Below, one piece after another: positions 32,145 through 45,360 of a DNA stretch of 64,000 nt. A model generated the notes under the pieces. It made no database searches. It saw only the letters and a list, made by a program, of their open reading frames with translations, and was not told the DNA's origin. Positions within the stretch are counted from its first letter, which is position 1, and each line of letters begins with the position of its first letter. Origin of the DNA: Gnetum montanum (taxonomy: Eukaryota > Streptophyta > Gnetopsida > Gnetales > Gnetaceae); NCBI GenBank assembly GCA_015680685.1, contig MNCI01036292.1:553254-617253 (forward strand), given 5' to 3'. Both the position numbers and the translations under genes were made by a program.

Positions 32145-34990
32145 ATGGAGTCATCTCAGAGCTCTAACGCACGCACCTTCGTAATCCTCACACAGGAACA
32201 ATACAACTTTATCTGTGTGAAGTTTCAGGCCAACCTTTCCCTTGACATCACAGAACAAGAGGCAAAAAGAAACTTCGAGCGCATATACATGGAAGGTCAT
32301 GAATTTTTCCCCTCTGTATATGACATCATCCACCTTTCTGAGCCTCACCACTGACTCATCTCCCAGCTCCTTATGGAAAGGAGCCAAAACACATGGTAAC
32401 CCACTGAGGAGCCCCAAAACCAACATGATGTAGATGACTTCGAGGCACAATCTGAACCTGATTATTCATACCACACCCTCAGTCCCCATGCCTATGTAAA
32501 CCCATCATTACACCCTCGCATGGGATAGATGGTCACCCACTAAGCCTCAACGAGCACACAAGCACCGGTATCCCGATAGAGACTACCCACATTCACGTCC
32601 ACCCAGTACATGCCACTAGTGCAAACACATGGGGCCACTTTCATTACATTGGCCTCACACATTGAGGGTTTCATCCCATAGTTAGTGGCTAGACAAGGAA
32701 CCACACCATTATTCAACAGCCCACTTACTTCAGCAAATCACACCCTACAATCACAACTCTAAATGTTTCTCCATAGCAGCAAATGACAACCCAACAATCT
32801 CCTCAACCAACTAATCTGGCTACTGCTCAAGAGTGGGCAAAAGCAAAATAATGGATGCAAGCATTATCTGATGAGGTAAAGCACCTCAAAACTGCCAACA
32901 CCAAAGTAGTTAAAGTATTGGACTTATACCATGATGATCTAATTAGCTCTTCAGTGCCACCATTAGCTTTACCCAAGGGAATCACACTCCCATAGTTAAC
33001 CAAGTATAATGGGAAGGGAGATTCGAATGCTCACTTAGTCACATTTCAATCCAAGACTCTATTGCTTCAAGCTTGGCCCCACGCAATCTTGCACGTGTTT
33101 GCTATGTCCTTAACGGGTGTAGCCTTATACTGGTACCGAGCCCTACCATGTAACTCCATATCCTCTTTGGAGAATCTGTTACACCAGTTCGTTACCAAGT
33201 TTAGGTACAACTTGAAGCCTAAAGCAACACTAAACACTCTGATATAGGTGAAACAAGTGCCACTTGAGCTTGTGCAAAAGTTCATCCAATGATGGAGTGC
33301 AACCCTTAACGAACTTCATGAGCCCATCCTTGAAATGTATTTGCTTACAATTTTGAAGGGATCCATGAATGAGTTCATTAAGTCAAAACTGTACTACCTA
33401 AGTGCTCAAACGTTGAGCCAAGATTTCATGCAGATCAATAATATTGAACAAGTTGCACAAACCAACAATGATCTTGCCTATGTGGCTTATAAGAACCAAC
33501 ACATTGTCAAACAAAAGACAACAATAGAAACTATAGCCGCAAGCATAAAAAAAACAAACACCAGCACCAACCTGCCTGCAACAACAGGGGCAAACCTAAG
33601 CTCTAACTTTCTATGCAAGGATCGCTCTAAGTACACACTGCTACCTGCGTGACCTTCTGAACTACTAGAGCAACTCCTTAAAGCTGGGCAAATCCAATAC
33701 AAACACGTAGCGGAGAATGCTCACCGCCAAAATGACAGGTACTATGAGCTATTGAGGAACCCCACCTTAGCAGCACCAAATAAGCCCCTGGTTCCACGAC
33801 ATTTCAAGTTGGACCAATTCTGTCACTACCACCAGATGTTTGGTCACAACACTAACACCTGCCGTGCGTTACAGGATGATCTACAAGAAATGATAGAGTG
33901 CGGCCAACTCAATGTCAACACCATAAATCAACCCAGCATAGACAATGCCTCCTATGTCATAAACTCCATTGGCATAGATAGTAAGCCTAAACCTATGCGG
34001 CAACCTTTTGTGATCCATGTGCCTCACAGTAAGGCAACAATCCCCTCTGCCTCCATGCGCAAGAGGCCTCCCATTGTCATCCAAGTGCCACCTCGAGCAC
34101 TTGTAAAATCTTTCGTGGTAAAAGTACCATTGCAAACGTCTGCTAAGACGTGAAACTAGCAAGATTCAATGCAATCCCGAGCAACAAAGACACCCTTTGT
34201 GGTCAAAGTATGATCATAGACGTCCACTAAGATGTTAAACTGGCAAGATTCAACGCAATCCTGAGAAACAAAGACATCCTTTATGGTCAAAGTACGACCA
34301 CAGACATCCGCTAAGACGTTAAATTGGCAAGATTCAATGTAATCCTAAGCACCGAAGACACCCTTTATGGTCAAAGTACCACCACAGTCATTCGCTAAGA
34401 CGTTAAACTGGCATGATGCACCGACCATAACTACAAAGAAACCTTTCGTCATCAAGGTGCCACAACAAGCTAGTCAAACAACAACGACACCTCCTAAACT
34501 ACCATTTGTCATAAAGGTGCCACCACACTATGGCCCCTCACCTAACCATAGCCCAAATGTAGGCAACATAGGTACGCAAACCAGATGGCAACAAAAGAGG
34601 ACGAATGAACAACGAATAAGACCCATAGCTCAAACAAAGGCCACACCTAGTATACAACAACCGAACACTGGGGGTCCTACCCCTAATCCCAAACAAACCA
34701 AGGTCAAGCCCATGACCCATACAGAGGCAACCAACATAATGGCAAACAACATGGACTTTGTAGCTACACTGGCCTAGGTGAAACAAACACTTAAACAAAA
34801 GAACACAACCATGAGCTTGTACGACCTAGTCATGACATCATCGGCTCATCGCGAAGCCTTAGCGCAAACATTAGCATTCATACCTGTTACAGAGGACATC
34901 CCTGCTAACATGGAATACATTCGTACAACGATTTCATAACACACACCATAAGGATTGGGTTCAAACACCTTAGCCTTCCATGAAGATCTA
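32145..34990 (+). pseudogene. E2 gag
   Basis: Starts at ATG 32145 in the context CACCATGG. The first segment has EQYNFICVKFQ and ends with a stop at 32352. A frameshift occurs before 33062, after which the frame (phase 2) holds to the end. Capsid-like motifs: YNGKGDSNAHL near 33010, ALYWYRALP at about 33122-33150, FIKSKLYYLSA at 33370. The zinc knuckle FCHYHQMFGHNTNTC at about 33820-33865 is complete in Cys and His. PFVIKVPP-type repeats follow, including four 84-bp units. Scattered stops remain. Confidence 0.88.
34085..34420 (+). repeat. 84-bp tandem repeat in E2 gag (four units)
   Basis: The tails AAACTRGCA begin at 34153, 34237, 34321 (AAATTGGCA) and 34405, exactly 84 bases apart. Each unit codes for 28 residues of the type TPFVVKVPPQTSAKTLNWQ. 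Inside each unit lies the hairpin sequence GTC-N6-GAC with its TAAACTGGCA tail, the same unit that forms the noncoding arrays, but here read in a different frame (TSAKTLNW rather than VRYDAKLA). Confidence 0.9.
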
Positions 34991-35776
34991 GTTAAAGTCA
35001 ACCTCGAATGAGGGGAGGTCACAACAGCCCCATTGTCGATTAGTGTACAGGTTTGGCAATATACCATTCACAAAGTGCACGTTGATGATGGCGCGTCAAC
35101 AAATGTAGTTCTATACTCCATCATCGACAAACTCAGCATGGCAGACAAGATCATGCCAATAGAAACCACGTGTCTAAAATCCTTCAACGGATCACATGTC
35201 ATAGTTAAGGGCACGAGTAACCTAGCCTTCGTGGCAAGTGAACAATTCCCCAGCAGCACGGAGTTCACTATCATAGAAGAGATGCCCAGTTTCAACATGA
35301 TTCTTGGTCGACCTTGGTTAGCACAACAACGAGCCGTTTCCTCATCGATACATTAAGAAATCCACCTTCCATATGAAGGTGGCCAAGTCATTATACATGG
35401 CGACAACACTCCCTTTCAAGCTGATCACAACATAGACATGTCACAGGTCTTGAAAGAGGAGCCTCTTGATGCAACACACATGGTAACAAACATAACACCT
35501 AGAGCCAAAATTCCCAAACGAGTGGCAACTAGCATAGTATTTAGAGCTAAAATGCTTGAACGAGAGGTGAAAACCATAAGCCTCCCAGCATATCCTAAGC
35601 CTAAAATGCTTCCAAAAACACATCCAGTTAGGAGACAACCACACGATCAAAGTGCCCCTATAGCCAAAAACAAGCCAGATCTCTGCACACTATTCACATT
35701 CTTTCATGGTGCATATGTCACATTCGTTTGTATTGTACTAGCCTACGCATTCTCTCATGGCCCAAAAAGACCTTAA
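34991..35776 (+). pseudogene. E2 aspartic protease and tail
   Basis: Retropepsin-like domain in the gag frame. The active site HVDDGASTNV lies at about 35080-35110 and the motif FNMILGRPWLAQQR at about 35292-35333. A TAA after SSIH (35354-35356) interrupts the frame; the tail is open again at 35438-35776 and ends GPKRP inside a GGCC-type hairpin unit. No polymerase follows. Confidence 0.85.
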
Positions 35777-35952
35777 ACTATCATCGTTTCACATTATTTT
35801 CTACTTATTGGTGCATTTCAATTCATGTTTTCTATAGTTTCTATTTAACATTGTTTTCTCTAGTTGCTTTTGTTTACAGGATCATATGGGCAGACACGCA
35901 TGCATCCACACTGACATTCCTAGCATTATGACTTAAAATTGATACCACACTT
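35777..35952 (+). other. E2 linker between protease and hairpin array
   Basis: T-rich noncoding sequence resembling the E1 linker after protease (about 8100-8230) in position and composition. The deletion that removed pol probably has its left end here. Confidence 0.4.
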
Positions 35953-36260
35953 CGTCCTGGCATCATGATCGTAAACTGATACCACAGACTGTCCTGAGCT
36001 ATGACTTAAAAAACTAGCATCATAGAACATCCTAGCATCATGATGGTAAACTGACACCACAGAGATTTGTACGACATGACACTAAACTGTCACGCTCATT
36101 CACCAGAGTCTGCTAAGACTATAAACTAGCTTGCCTCTTCATGATCCTCCAAAACTATAAACTAGCAATGTACCATATGCTACGATGCTAAACTGGCAAC
36201 GTCCAATGGGTTATGACATAAAACTAACCCAGGACAGTCCGCTACTACTATAAATTGGCA
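35953..36260 (+). repeat. E2 hairpin-unit array (about nine units)
   Basis: Decayed units with GTC...GAC stems and TAAACTGGCA, TAAACTAGC or TAAACTGATACCA tails. It occupies the place that follows integrase in E1, which supports loss of pol in E2. Confidence 0.65.
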
Positions 36261-37420
36261 GCTTCATCTCTAGCCTCCTAATCTGTGGCTGCATTCAAAC
36301 TTTATTAGAGCCGCTACCTCACTCATCATCAGTTGATCCTAACAACATTGCTGCCATTCATATTCAGTGCCTAAAATCTCATCTGGTGCCTTTGTTTCAT
36401 CGGTTGCTATTCAAGTCTAAGCTTACTCACTCACTCGTGGTTTTCATGTCTTATTGGAGTTGTGTTTGCAAGATGACACTCAGAGGTGTTCGTACGAGAA
36501 TGCACTTCGTCACAGCAGCAAGGTACCACATTGTTCCTAACACACGTAACAAGGTTAATCAAGCCATTCACTAGTACATTCCCATTTCCTGTTACATTTC
36601 CCATTTATTTCTCAACATACTCTACTCAGTTACATCCTTGACACACCCAGTGCACCCTGAAACATTGAGCACACCATTGCACACTGCAACACTTTTAAGC
36701 AGTTGCAACACACAACATGGCACTTGAGCATGAGTAAAAGATCAAAATAAAGCTCTTTACAAAAAATATATACAAAAAAACAAAAAAAAAGAAACAAAAA
36801 GAAATGAAAGAAAAAGAAAAAGTAAAAAAAAACAACAAAAGAGCAAAGAGCAAAGAGCAAAAATGCCAAAAAGAAACACAAGACCCTTGGCACTTCCCAT
36901 ACAAGCCCCAGGTGGGAAGGCAATTGTCTTGGAAGAAAGTACTCATGTCTCAAATGCTCAAGTAACATCTCATTGTGTGGCTTTGGCTCTCCACCAACAG
37001 GTTCCCTTTAATACTAAACAGGGGCCCTATTCCTCCGAAGAATGCAACACATCATCACGTGGCTTTGGTTGTGCCAACAAGTCCTCTTAAACACTAAACA
37101 AGAGTCTTGTTCCACCAAAGGATGTACACCTCATGTCTTGGTTCCAAGTCTACTAAACAATGGCTATTGGCAAGGATCAACATGACCCGTATATACACCA
37201 GATCATCCCCTTCACCATGCACAATACCTTGATCAATTTCCAATCCCCACAATTTCCATTTCCCTATCTACCTACAAACTTCATTTCCCCAATCCCATGT
37301 ACTACTGAACACGGTGCGATGACATCTGGCCAAGTGCCAAAGGATAATATTTCTACCAAGTTGGTTGTGGTGTTTTTTACTTCTTTTTCGATGCTTCTCG
37401 GGTCGATTCCTCCAAGCGTC
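36261..37420 (+). other. E2 3' untranslated region with an A-rich tract
   Basis: Noncoding. 36755-36880 is an A-rich purine tract with GAGCAAA repeated in its 3' part. 36465-36510 resembles E1 at 13905-13950. 37367-37420 is the block shared with E1 and X before the polypurine tract. Confidence 0.55.
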
Positions 37421-37435
37421 AACAAAGAGGGGCCA
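37421..37435 (+). other. Polypurine tract of E2
   Basis: AACAAAGAGGGGCCA, one base before the LTR start at 37437; identical to E1 and X. Confidence 0.9.
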
Positions 37436-37436
37436 A

Positions 37437-39655
37437 TGAAACACCACAAAATTCTAAGCTTAGCACTTCTCCAATAAGAATCGAGCTAAGTCATGATGCT
37501 CCCCAGCATGACTGAAGCTTAAGGACCTCACAGACAACATTAAAAGGAGTCAAACTAAGCAAGAAATGGTTCCTTGGGATCCAAAAAATACTACAGTGAC
37601 ATCTGGCATCAAACCTGGCAAATTTTGAGCTCAAAATACTTGGTTTTCACTAAGTATGCATCTTGTATGCTAACCTATACATGCCCAGCGTATGGCCCAG
37701 CGTGTAGCAACTTTTGAGCCTCAAAACTCATCAAAATAGGTTAGAATAAAAGGTATAGACTCCACATATCCTTCCCTAAGGTCCCAAGTAGGTCTCAGGC
37801 TCCTAACAATTAAATGTTAGGCACCAAACGGGTCATTTCCTGCCTACACGTTGGCTCACACGCCCAACGTGTACGCCCAGCGTATGACTTCAAAGGTAAC
37901 CCGAAACAGGCACATCAGAGCAAGATTTTCACAAGGAATCAACTATAAAAGATAGGGAAATTTTTAAGCATCATCATAGGCTCAAGAAAATTAATTTTTA
38001 ACCTTGAAATCATGCACTTTTAAGTTCACACGCTAAGCATGTACATTTGGCACGCCCAGCATGTATGCCCAACATGTGGCACAAAGGACAAGGTTAAAAA
38101 GGCACATTCAGGCACATTTTTGGCATGGAGTTGACCCGTGAGACATTGGCATCTAGTCTATATCATCATAGGCTTGAAAAAATTCCATTTTGGGCATCAA
38201 AAGTATCATTTTTAGCCTCACACGCTAGCCTATACGCCCAGCGCACAACCAGCATGCACCTCAGAGATGAGCCCAAAAATCCATCAAAAAGAAGTTAAAA
38301 TCAACTCCTAGATGGCCTGGAGGACCATCAAGACTCAGGGATCATTGTACATACCTCAGTGTACTAGATCTGATTCCTAAATTGCAGTTTTCATGATCAC
38401 ACGTTGGCCTATACGCCTAGTGTATACACCCAGCGTGTGGCCAACATGCTCAAATTTAGGCCTCCCAAAACCCTGCCAAATCAAGGCCAAATGAGCCCAA
38501 ATTTGACAGGAAGCATCCTCAAGAAATCAAGCATCTAGATGCATGGTCAAAACTAGTTTAGAAATCAAAATATAGGTCAAAACATTTCCCACTTGACCAC
38601 CTACTGTCTAGCGTATGGAGCATATACGCCCAGCGTATGAGGGTACAGAAACATGCCAGATGCCCAAACTCACATGATGGAAGCTCTATGGACATGCTAG
38701 GACACCCCAGAGCTCAGAATGACACATAAAAGCCAGAAAAAAGATGCCAGAGCTTAGATCTATAGGATATAACCATGAAATCTGTTGTACAACTATCATT
38801 CATGCATTTTTTGTGGGCATGAAAGTTCACACGCTGAGGGTCTGCATGCCCAACGTGTGAACTGGACAGTGTTCACGCTGTACACTTGTAAAATTTTATT
38901 TTGTTACACTGGTCAACACCCCACCTATCTCCAGATCCATAAATTTCACCTCCCATAGCCAATCATCCCACTCTAGATCCGAATTCCATGCTCTAAGATC
39001 ATATAAAAATCCCAATTTTTGATGAAGTCGGGGTTCGGTTCGGTTAGAAAGAGGTTTGAAAAGTTGGTCATTTTCACACATAGAGCATGGGAGCATAGAT
39101 CTCACATGCTGGGCATACATCCCACACACTGGGCATACATACCACATGCTGGGCATACATCCTGCACGCTAAACATACATCCTGCATGCTGAGCATACAT
39201 CCTGCACGCTGAGCATACAACATTCATGCTGGGCCTACAAAAATTCTCAGTAGTTGTCATCACCCATCCTCATCAACCAGGGCTATACGTTTGCCTTGTG
39301 TAGATCCACAACTACATACAGACCAATTCTTTGTACACACTCTTCTTCAATACATTTGATACATTTAGCCAACTTTTGTTACAGTTTACATCGTTTTCTA
39401 TGTTTACGCACATTTACATTTTCTGTACGTTTTGTACTAGTTTACATTTAGTTGCAGTTTACGTATAACCCAACGTGTTGTAGTGGCAAACGTTGGGGAA
39501 GTCCTTGTTTGATCTGCGTGTGGACCATCCAAGGCACTCTTCTTTTGTCCATTTCTAGGTTGCCCTCAAGCGGAGGCAAGGTCTGCTATGCTTGTCTGTG
39601 AATCTTTCAGTGCCCGTAATGTTCCAGCCCAGCACTGACGATTTCAGATGGTAAA
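37437..39655 (+). repeat. E2 3' LTR
   Basis: 2219 bp, matching 29254-31421. It ends GGTAAA (GATACA in the 5' copy), then the ATGAT duplication. It has seven of the 20-bp units (39105-39240) against five in the 5' LTR, which explains most of the length difference. Confidence 0.93.
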
Positions 39656-39660
39656 ATGAT

Positions 39661-41339
39661 GTTATACCTTTTTATTCTAAGGTTTAATACTCTCCTTCAA
39701 TCTTAAAATGATTTTTATTTCTACTATTTCAAAACTTTTTAATAGGTATGTATTTTATGTTAAATTTAATGAGTGATGGTGGGGTACTTGTGTTAGATAA
39801 ACATAAATAATTTGAACCATCTCAATATTCTCTTCACATATAAGGAATCTTGATATTAGATAATTAAAAATGTAGATATAATCCCAATGTTATATTGCAT
39901 AACTTAAACTTTTACATATACATTAATAAAAAAACATAAACTTTGTTCCTTTTCTACTTTAGACATGTAAATGCACCTGACTTGGACTTGACTTTTTCTT
40001 TCCTCATTGCAAAATACTTCATCTATATTGGTCCCAAGCCTAGGTGAGAATGGAGAAGGGTTAGCATTAAGTTGGAAACCAGCTGTAAAACCATACCAAA
40101 TATCATGGATGATTTCTTTTTAGTTTTTACAAATGTATGACATTCTCCCTATGTCATGCTTCACAAATATCAGGAAAAAAAATAAAAAAAGACTTTAATA
40201 AATTACAAATAAAAAAAATAAGAAGATATAGCTCTTCATAGAGGCTAATGATAAAATATAACTCACATAAAGATCCTATTTTGTTAGGACAAGGCTATGA
40301 TGATGATGAAAAGTACTTAATTCAATGCATTAGCATTGACGTAGTGCTTAGTTCTGCATATATAAATGCATTCACCTACCACATTTATTATATTGAATTC
40401 ATTAATTACAAACAGATTCTTACAATTTGATTTTTGACTTAGAATAATCAATAAGTTTGCATTCCATGAACTTGAATTAATTGTATAAAGTCCCATTTTA
40501 GTGAATCTTATACCTACACATAGTTTCATGCTGGCAATAAGATTGATATTGATTCACCATTATTATAAAAATCTAAATTAGATTAATATTTTCTTAATTA
40601 AAATTTACTTATTTTCATTTAATTAATATTTTAATTCCAAATGTACATTAATCATGTAAAATAAGTATTACCAACTTTAAGCATAAATATGTTACTATTT
40701 TATAATTCTGATAGTGTTGTCCCTTGGTATATCTAACACTACATGCTGATCTAGTAATAACAACATCAGTTTAGGATATGTACGACAAGTTGGAAATGGC
40801 TAATCATTGCGTAGGCTAGATTAGGTTTTATTTTTTGGTATTAGCTTAATAGTAATTTCTTATTTTAATAATATTTTAATTATAAGCATTACAACATCAT
40901 GATTATATATCTTAGCTATACTTAATCATATACATTAATAAGCACACAAGTATAAATGGGAAGACAATGACCTATATTGACATTAAATGATCTAGGTACC
41001 ACACTAGTTTAGCCCACATACTATAATTAAGTTACTTGTATATGCTTGTAATTTGTATAATTAGATATTGAGACTGCATCTTCACTCATCATAAGTGTCA
41101 TTATTGGAGAACTAGTTCTAGGGATCTACATTAGTTTATATCATTTATGATCATTATTAAAGGCTCCAAGATTTATCTTGTGAAAAATATTATTATTTTA
41201 TTAAGTTACACATTATAATTTTAAAATGTCTTCCTTTTGCAAATTTGATTTCCCACCTAGTAACTTCATAAGAGAAAATCACATAATGACAAGAAATAAT
41301 GATAATATACCTTATCAAGTTAAAGACATATATTAGCAT
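39661..41339. other. AT-rich noncoding DNA
   Basis: Flank of E2. No gene recognised. A short sequence GACAAGGCTA followed by ATGATGATGA occurs at 40278 and also just before E2 (29231), so it may be a fragment of a dispersed repeat. Confidence 0.35.
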
Positions 41340-43150
41340 ATGAATCCTTATTATCTAGAATTCACCTTCATCCTTCACTAGAATTAACATATGAAATGGA
41401 GAAATGTGAAATACAACATTGTGTTGCTACCTAATTGTTTAACTCCATCAATACTCATGGTAGCATTAATGAAGATGAACTTGATGTAATTTCCAATCAC
41501 GACTAGGTGGCTAATGAAATATTTAGATCCTATCAACCCATTTATGTCCAAATTCAAAAGTATTATTTCATGGAGACATGCCAAGAAGTATCAAAGCGAA
41601 AAGCTTTAACATCATAATTAGAAAATGAGGATATATATTATCACTTATGTAGGTCTAATAATCATATTACTATTTCCTTTAATATAGATGATATGCCAAA
41701 TCTATGACTATGTTTAGACTTGGAAAGTAATCTAGAAAATGGAAGAAATATGATCTAATAGTAGAAGAACATCTAAGTCTAGGTCTTCCAGTAGGCTACC
41801 TAGAAATAATTAAAGAGGTTACAAAAGAAGAGTAAGTTGACATGACTTTCCCAATTCTCTATCATTATCATTGTTATTATTATTAATATCTAATAAGAAT
41901 GAGCATGACCAAGAAATAAGTGGTAATGATAGATAATTTGGTGCAAATAATAAGAGAAAGTAGAATAACCATAGAGGTAGGAATGATGATAATGATCATG
42001 ATAGAGATAGAGACCATGGACATAGACATGGAACAAGTAATAGTAGGCAACATAGGAGGGGTCATGATCATGAGAAAAACCATGATAAATGTGATAATTA
42101 TGATGAATTCTTTATTGATACTAGGATAATGATTAATATCAAGAAGGTTGTTAATAGCTACATCAAGTGACATCACATGAATAATATTTTCAAGTTTAAG
42201 AAAGGCTACAATGCATATCCACAATATCATTTGTAAGCCTTCCATGATTCTTATGCATTGTAGAATATCAAGAATGATTTACAAAATGTCAAACTATTCC
42301 CTATGATACTCATAAAAGAAGTAGAGAGTTGGTATTGATCCTTGGAACAAAAATATATCAAGAGATGAACTACAATGCTAGAGCTATTCAATGAGAAATA
42401 TTAAACATAGTCTAGATTATTAGATTTAAGGAAGTAGATTCAATGGTGGAATTAAGACAACCAATAATCCATTAATGTAGCATTATATAGATACTATTCT
42501 TTGTTATATAGGTATCTAGACCATGGATTTTCTCAAAGGAAGTAGTTGAGGAGCATCATAGATGGGCTACAAAACAAAACAATGAAATTCTTGAGATTCT
42601 ATACCCAAGAAAAAAATCTAGAGATGAGGGTCCATAGAATCTAAAGGATAAAAAAGAAGGAAAGTCAAAGAAGAGAGAAAGCACAAAAGTGTATAACAAA
42701 GATCTTTCTCTTCATAAAAGAGATGCACATGCATGTGACACAAGGTAGGGTAAAAATCCTATGAAGAAGGTGATCCAATAAAAATCTTTGTTAATCTAAA
42801 AATTGATTTCAAAAAATGTGGCAAAGGTGGAAAAATATGGAACTTGTTATATGATAAATTTTTAATTCTACTAGATAGAGTGAAAAATAAAATAGGGAAA
42901 AATCTTGCATGAATTAAAGATAAGAAAAAAGAGAAAAATAAGCAAGTAAGAATATGTATAGAAAGAAAGGCAAAGCTACAATGGAAGAGGTTTCTTACTC
43001 AAATTTAATAGAAGATGATGGATGTGAGTGAAAGTATGAACATTCTAAGAAATGTTCTCATGTTATGTCATAGCTATAGGAGTTAGGAGCATATGAATTG
43101 ACTCCAAAGTTCATAGAAAACTAGGTGCTTAGAAGATTTTCTTATTCATA
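41340..43150 (+). pseudogene. E5: degenerate relative of the E3 internal coding region
   Basis: Collinear with 55850-57620. Shared peptides on the + strand include KEVESWYWSLE (KEVENWYLSLE in E3), MLELFNEKY (MLELFNDKY), YYSL before a DHG/SHGYSQ segment, and LFIKE/PSIHKRE. Between them lies a His/Asp/Arg-rich stretch (41920-42100, DHDRDRDHGHRHG) like the one at 56330-56540. No LTRs are recognised around it. Many stops. Protein family not recognised; a gag-like role is inferred only from its place in E3. Confidence 0.6.
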
Positions 43151-45120
43151 AGAGAACTACACGAAATTCTAGAATCAATAATGCTGTCCAAGTAGAGGTT
43201 CATCTTAACCTCATCTATAGTAATATAGATAGCACAAAAATTCATATTCATGAGAGATGCCACCACCAAGGTAGTAGTGTCCTTAGGATTATTATGTTTA
43301 AGAACCTATTTATCCAAGTAGTGTAGTTGCTCAAACTGACACTTCCCACTTCTATTATCCACTATATTTCTAACTTTCAAATTCATCTCCAATGAATCCT
43401 CAACCATCACAAACTCCCCTACCTCTAATTTCACCTCTATGAATATAAGATGAGATACCTTGTCATCCACACAAAAAAAATTCTATTAGAGCTATGAACA
43501 TGCAAGTGGATGATAGTTCTAGTTGTTGAAAAGGTAAGCTTCAAAAAACTCCTTTCTTTAGACCTACTAGTTGATCCAAATGAAAGCATTAGTGGTTATG
43601 GAGCCTATACCAACACAAAAAACCTCCAATATCTTCCACAAATTTCCTTTAAACCAAGGCTCAACTATACAAAACCCATGTTGTAATGAATTGGATTAAT
43701 GTAAGTAGGCTTCCTAGGAACAAAAAAAATCCAAGAAGCCCCATAATTTATTTCCAAATTGTATGAAATACATCTTGCAAGGCTTTACTAAATTTAGATT
43801 CCAAGGTAAAACATGATCTCTTAGGAAATGTATAAAATCTAGAAACTACCCCCACTCAAACATTGTAATATTATATTAGACCTTGCAAATGAGTCCATTA
43901 CTCTTCCCTTTGGGTAGCTCGAGGATATTATGATCACTAGTAGTGGGTTCTCCTATCAAGATGATTTTCTAATAATCCACTTTGATAACTCCAAAGAAGA
44001 GTTTTTTATTATTATGGAAAGATCTTAACTAATCACAATTCATGTTATGCTACAAATCAAGTATCTATCCCTAGAAATTTCTAATGAAAATATTCATGGA
44101 GAGATTGAGAGGAAGATATTTCCATGCATTATGTACAATGGTATGGGATGCAACTGCATGTAGAAGGTTTGTACAGTTAGATAAAGAAGCATCATAGCAT
44201 GTAATTCATGTGAAGAAATAGTGTGTAGGAAAAAATGTATGTGTGTAACAATCACTAAATATGAAATCTAGTGGATGATAATTGATGAATGTTACAATTC
44301 TACAATATGCATGGAATAATAGGAAGATCTCACAATAGCTTACATTGATATAATATATGAGATGACATACCTTACGCAATAACTTTTCGAATCAGCAAAC
44401 AGACAAGAAGAAAAGATTGTTTTGGAAAATAGGGAAAAATAAAAACTTGGGATTCCTATATTTATCTAGAAGGATTAGCAAATCCTAATGAAACTTCTCA
44501 AAATAGCATTTAAAAGTCCCTTGAATTAGATTATGAAATCCATGTTATAAAAATTTATATTCTTCATAACTCAATGAATAAAAAGAAAATTGCTATATTT
44601 TAATCAAAATGGGTAAAGTTGAAAGCTTACTATTGAGTATTTTTGAACCATAGTTAGCTGAAAAAAATTAACATATAAGAACATGATTTTGATGAAATGA
44701 ATCTCGAAATACATTTAAAAATACACTTACATGATGTTTAGTATCTTGGTTACATAACATAAATATTTTTAAAAATACATAGCTTTTTAGTTGTCATCAA
44801 CATCTTCAGACATAACAAATTTTATTGATAATAAAATATATTTTACAAGAATGATCAAAACCATCTTAGTTGGATGTACAACTATGTACATGACTTGGAT
44901 AACCTAATTCCTTATTGATGGAATCGATGACATTGTTGATATCTTCTTGTTAATGATTTTAGATGCTACAACTTTTTTCATGACCTACAAAGTTTAAAAA
45001 TCATATTTGCAAAGTGAAATAATACATTTATAAAAGCATATGTGAAAAAACTTAACAGCACTAGATAAAAACACTAGGTAGAACTTTCAAAAGCTTAGAA
45101 TAAGACTTTAATATACTAAA
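43151..45120. other. Unassigned AT-rich DNA
   Basis: No supported gene. 43150-44050 has weak long-range coding look on the minus strand but no motif I can name. Confidence 0.3.
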
Positions 45121-45360
45121 TAGAAGGTTCTAATGCTTCCCCTAGTATCGAATGTGGTTATTATGGATATAAACATAACCAAAATGCATTAGAATATGAT
45201 TTAATAATTTAATACTTCTCCTAGCAACTACTATGAATATAAATATAATAAGAAAGCATTCAAACATAAAACAAACATTAATGTTAATAATCCAATTCAG
45301 TGCTCCCCCTAGTAACTATTATAGTTATAATGTGGTTTTATATACATTAATGTTAACATT
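45121..45360. repeat. Imperfect tandem repeat, three units of about 75-90 bp
   Basis: Units begin with CTTCCCCTAGTA-like sequence at about 45137, 45212 and 45301 and continue with ACTATTATG and ATATAAA. Confidence 0.5.

Larger units (their letters stand above)
29254..39655 (+). mobile_element. E2: complete Ty3/gypsy-like element with gag and protease only
   Basis: 10.4 kb, bounded by 2.2-kb LTRs and an ATGAT duplication. Order: LTR, primer-site block, long leader, gag, protease, hairpin array, 3' region, polypurine tract, LTR. No reverse transcriptase, RNase H or integrase motif is present between protease (to 35776) and the 3' region, where the sequence passes directly into the array found after integrase in E1. 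It is therefore a non-autonomous derivative that would need enzymes from a relative. LTR copies differ at roughly one base in ten in a 150-base sample. Confidence 0.93.

Noticed and set aside
36630-36968. Minus-strand ORF rich in Phe
   Set aside because: It simply reads the A-rich tract of the E2 3' region on the other strand.
41920-42129. Met/Ile-rich + strand ORF
   Set aside because: Frame-shifted shadow of the His/Asp-rich stretch of E5.
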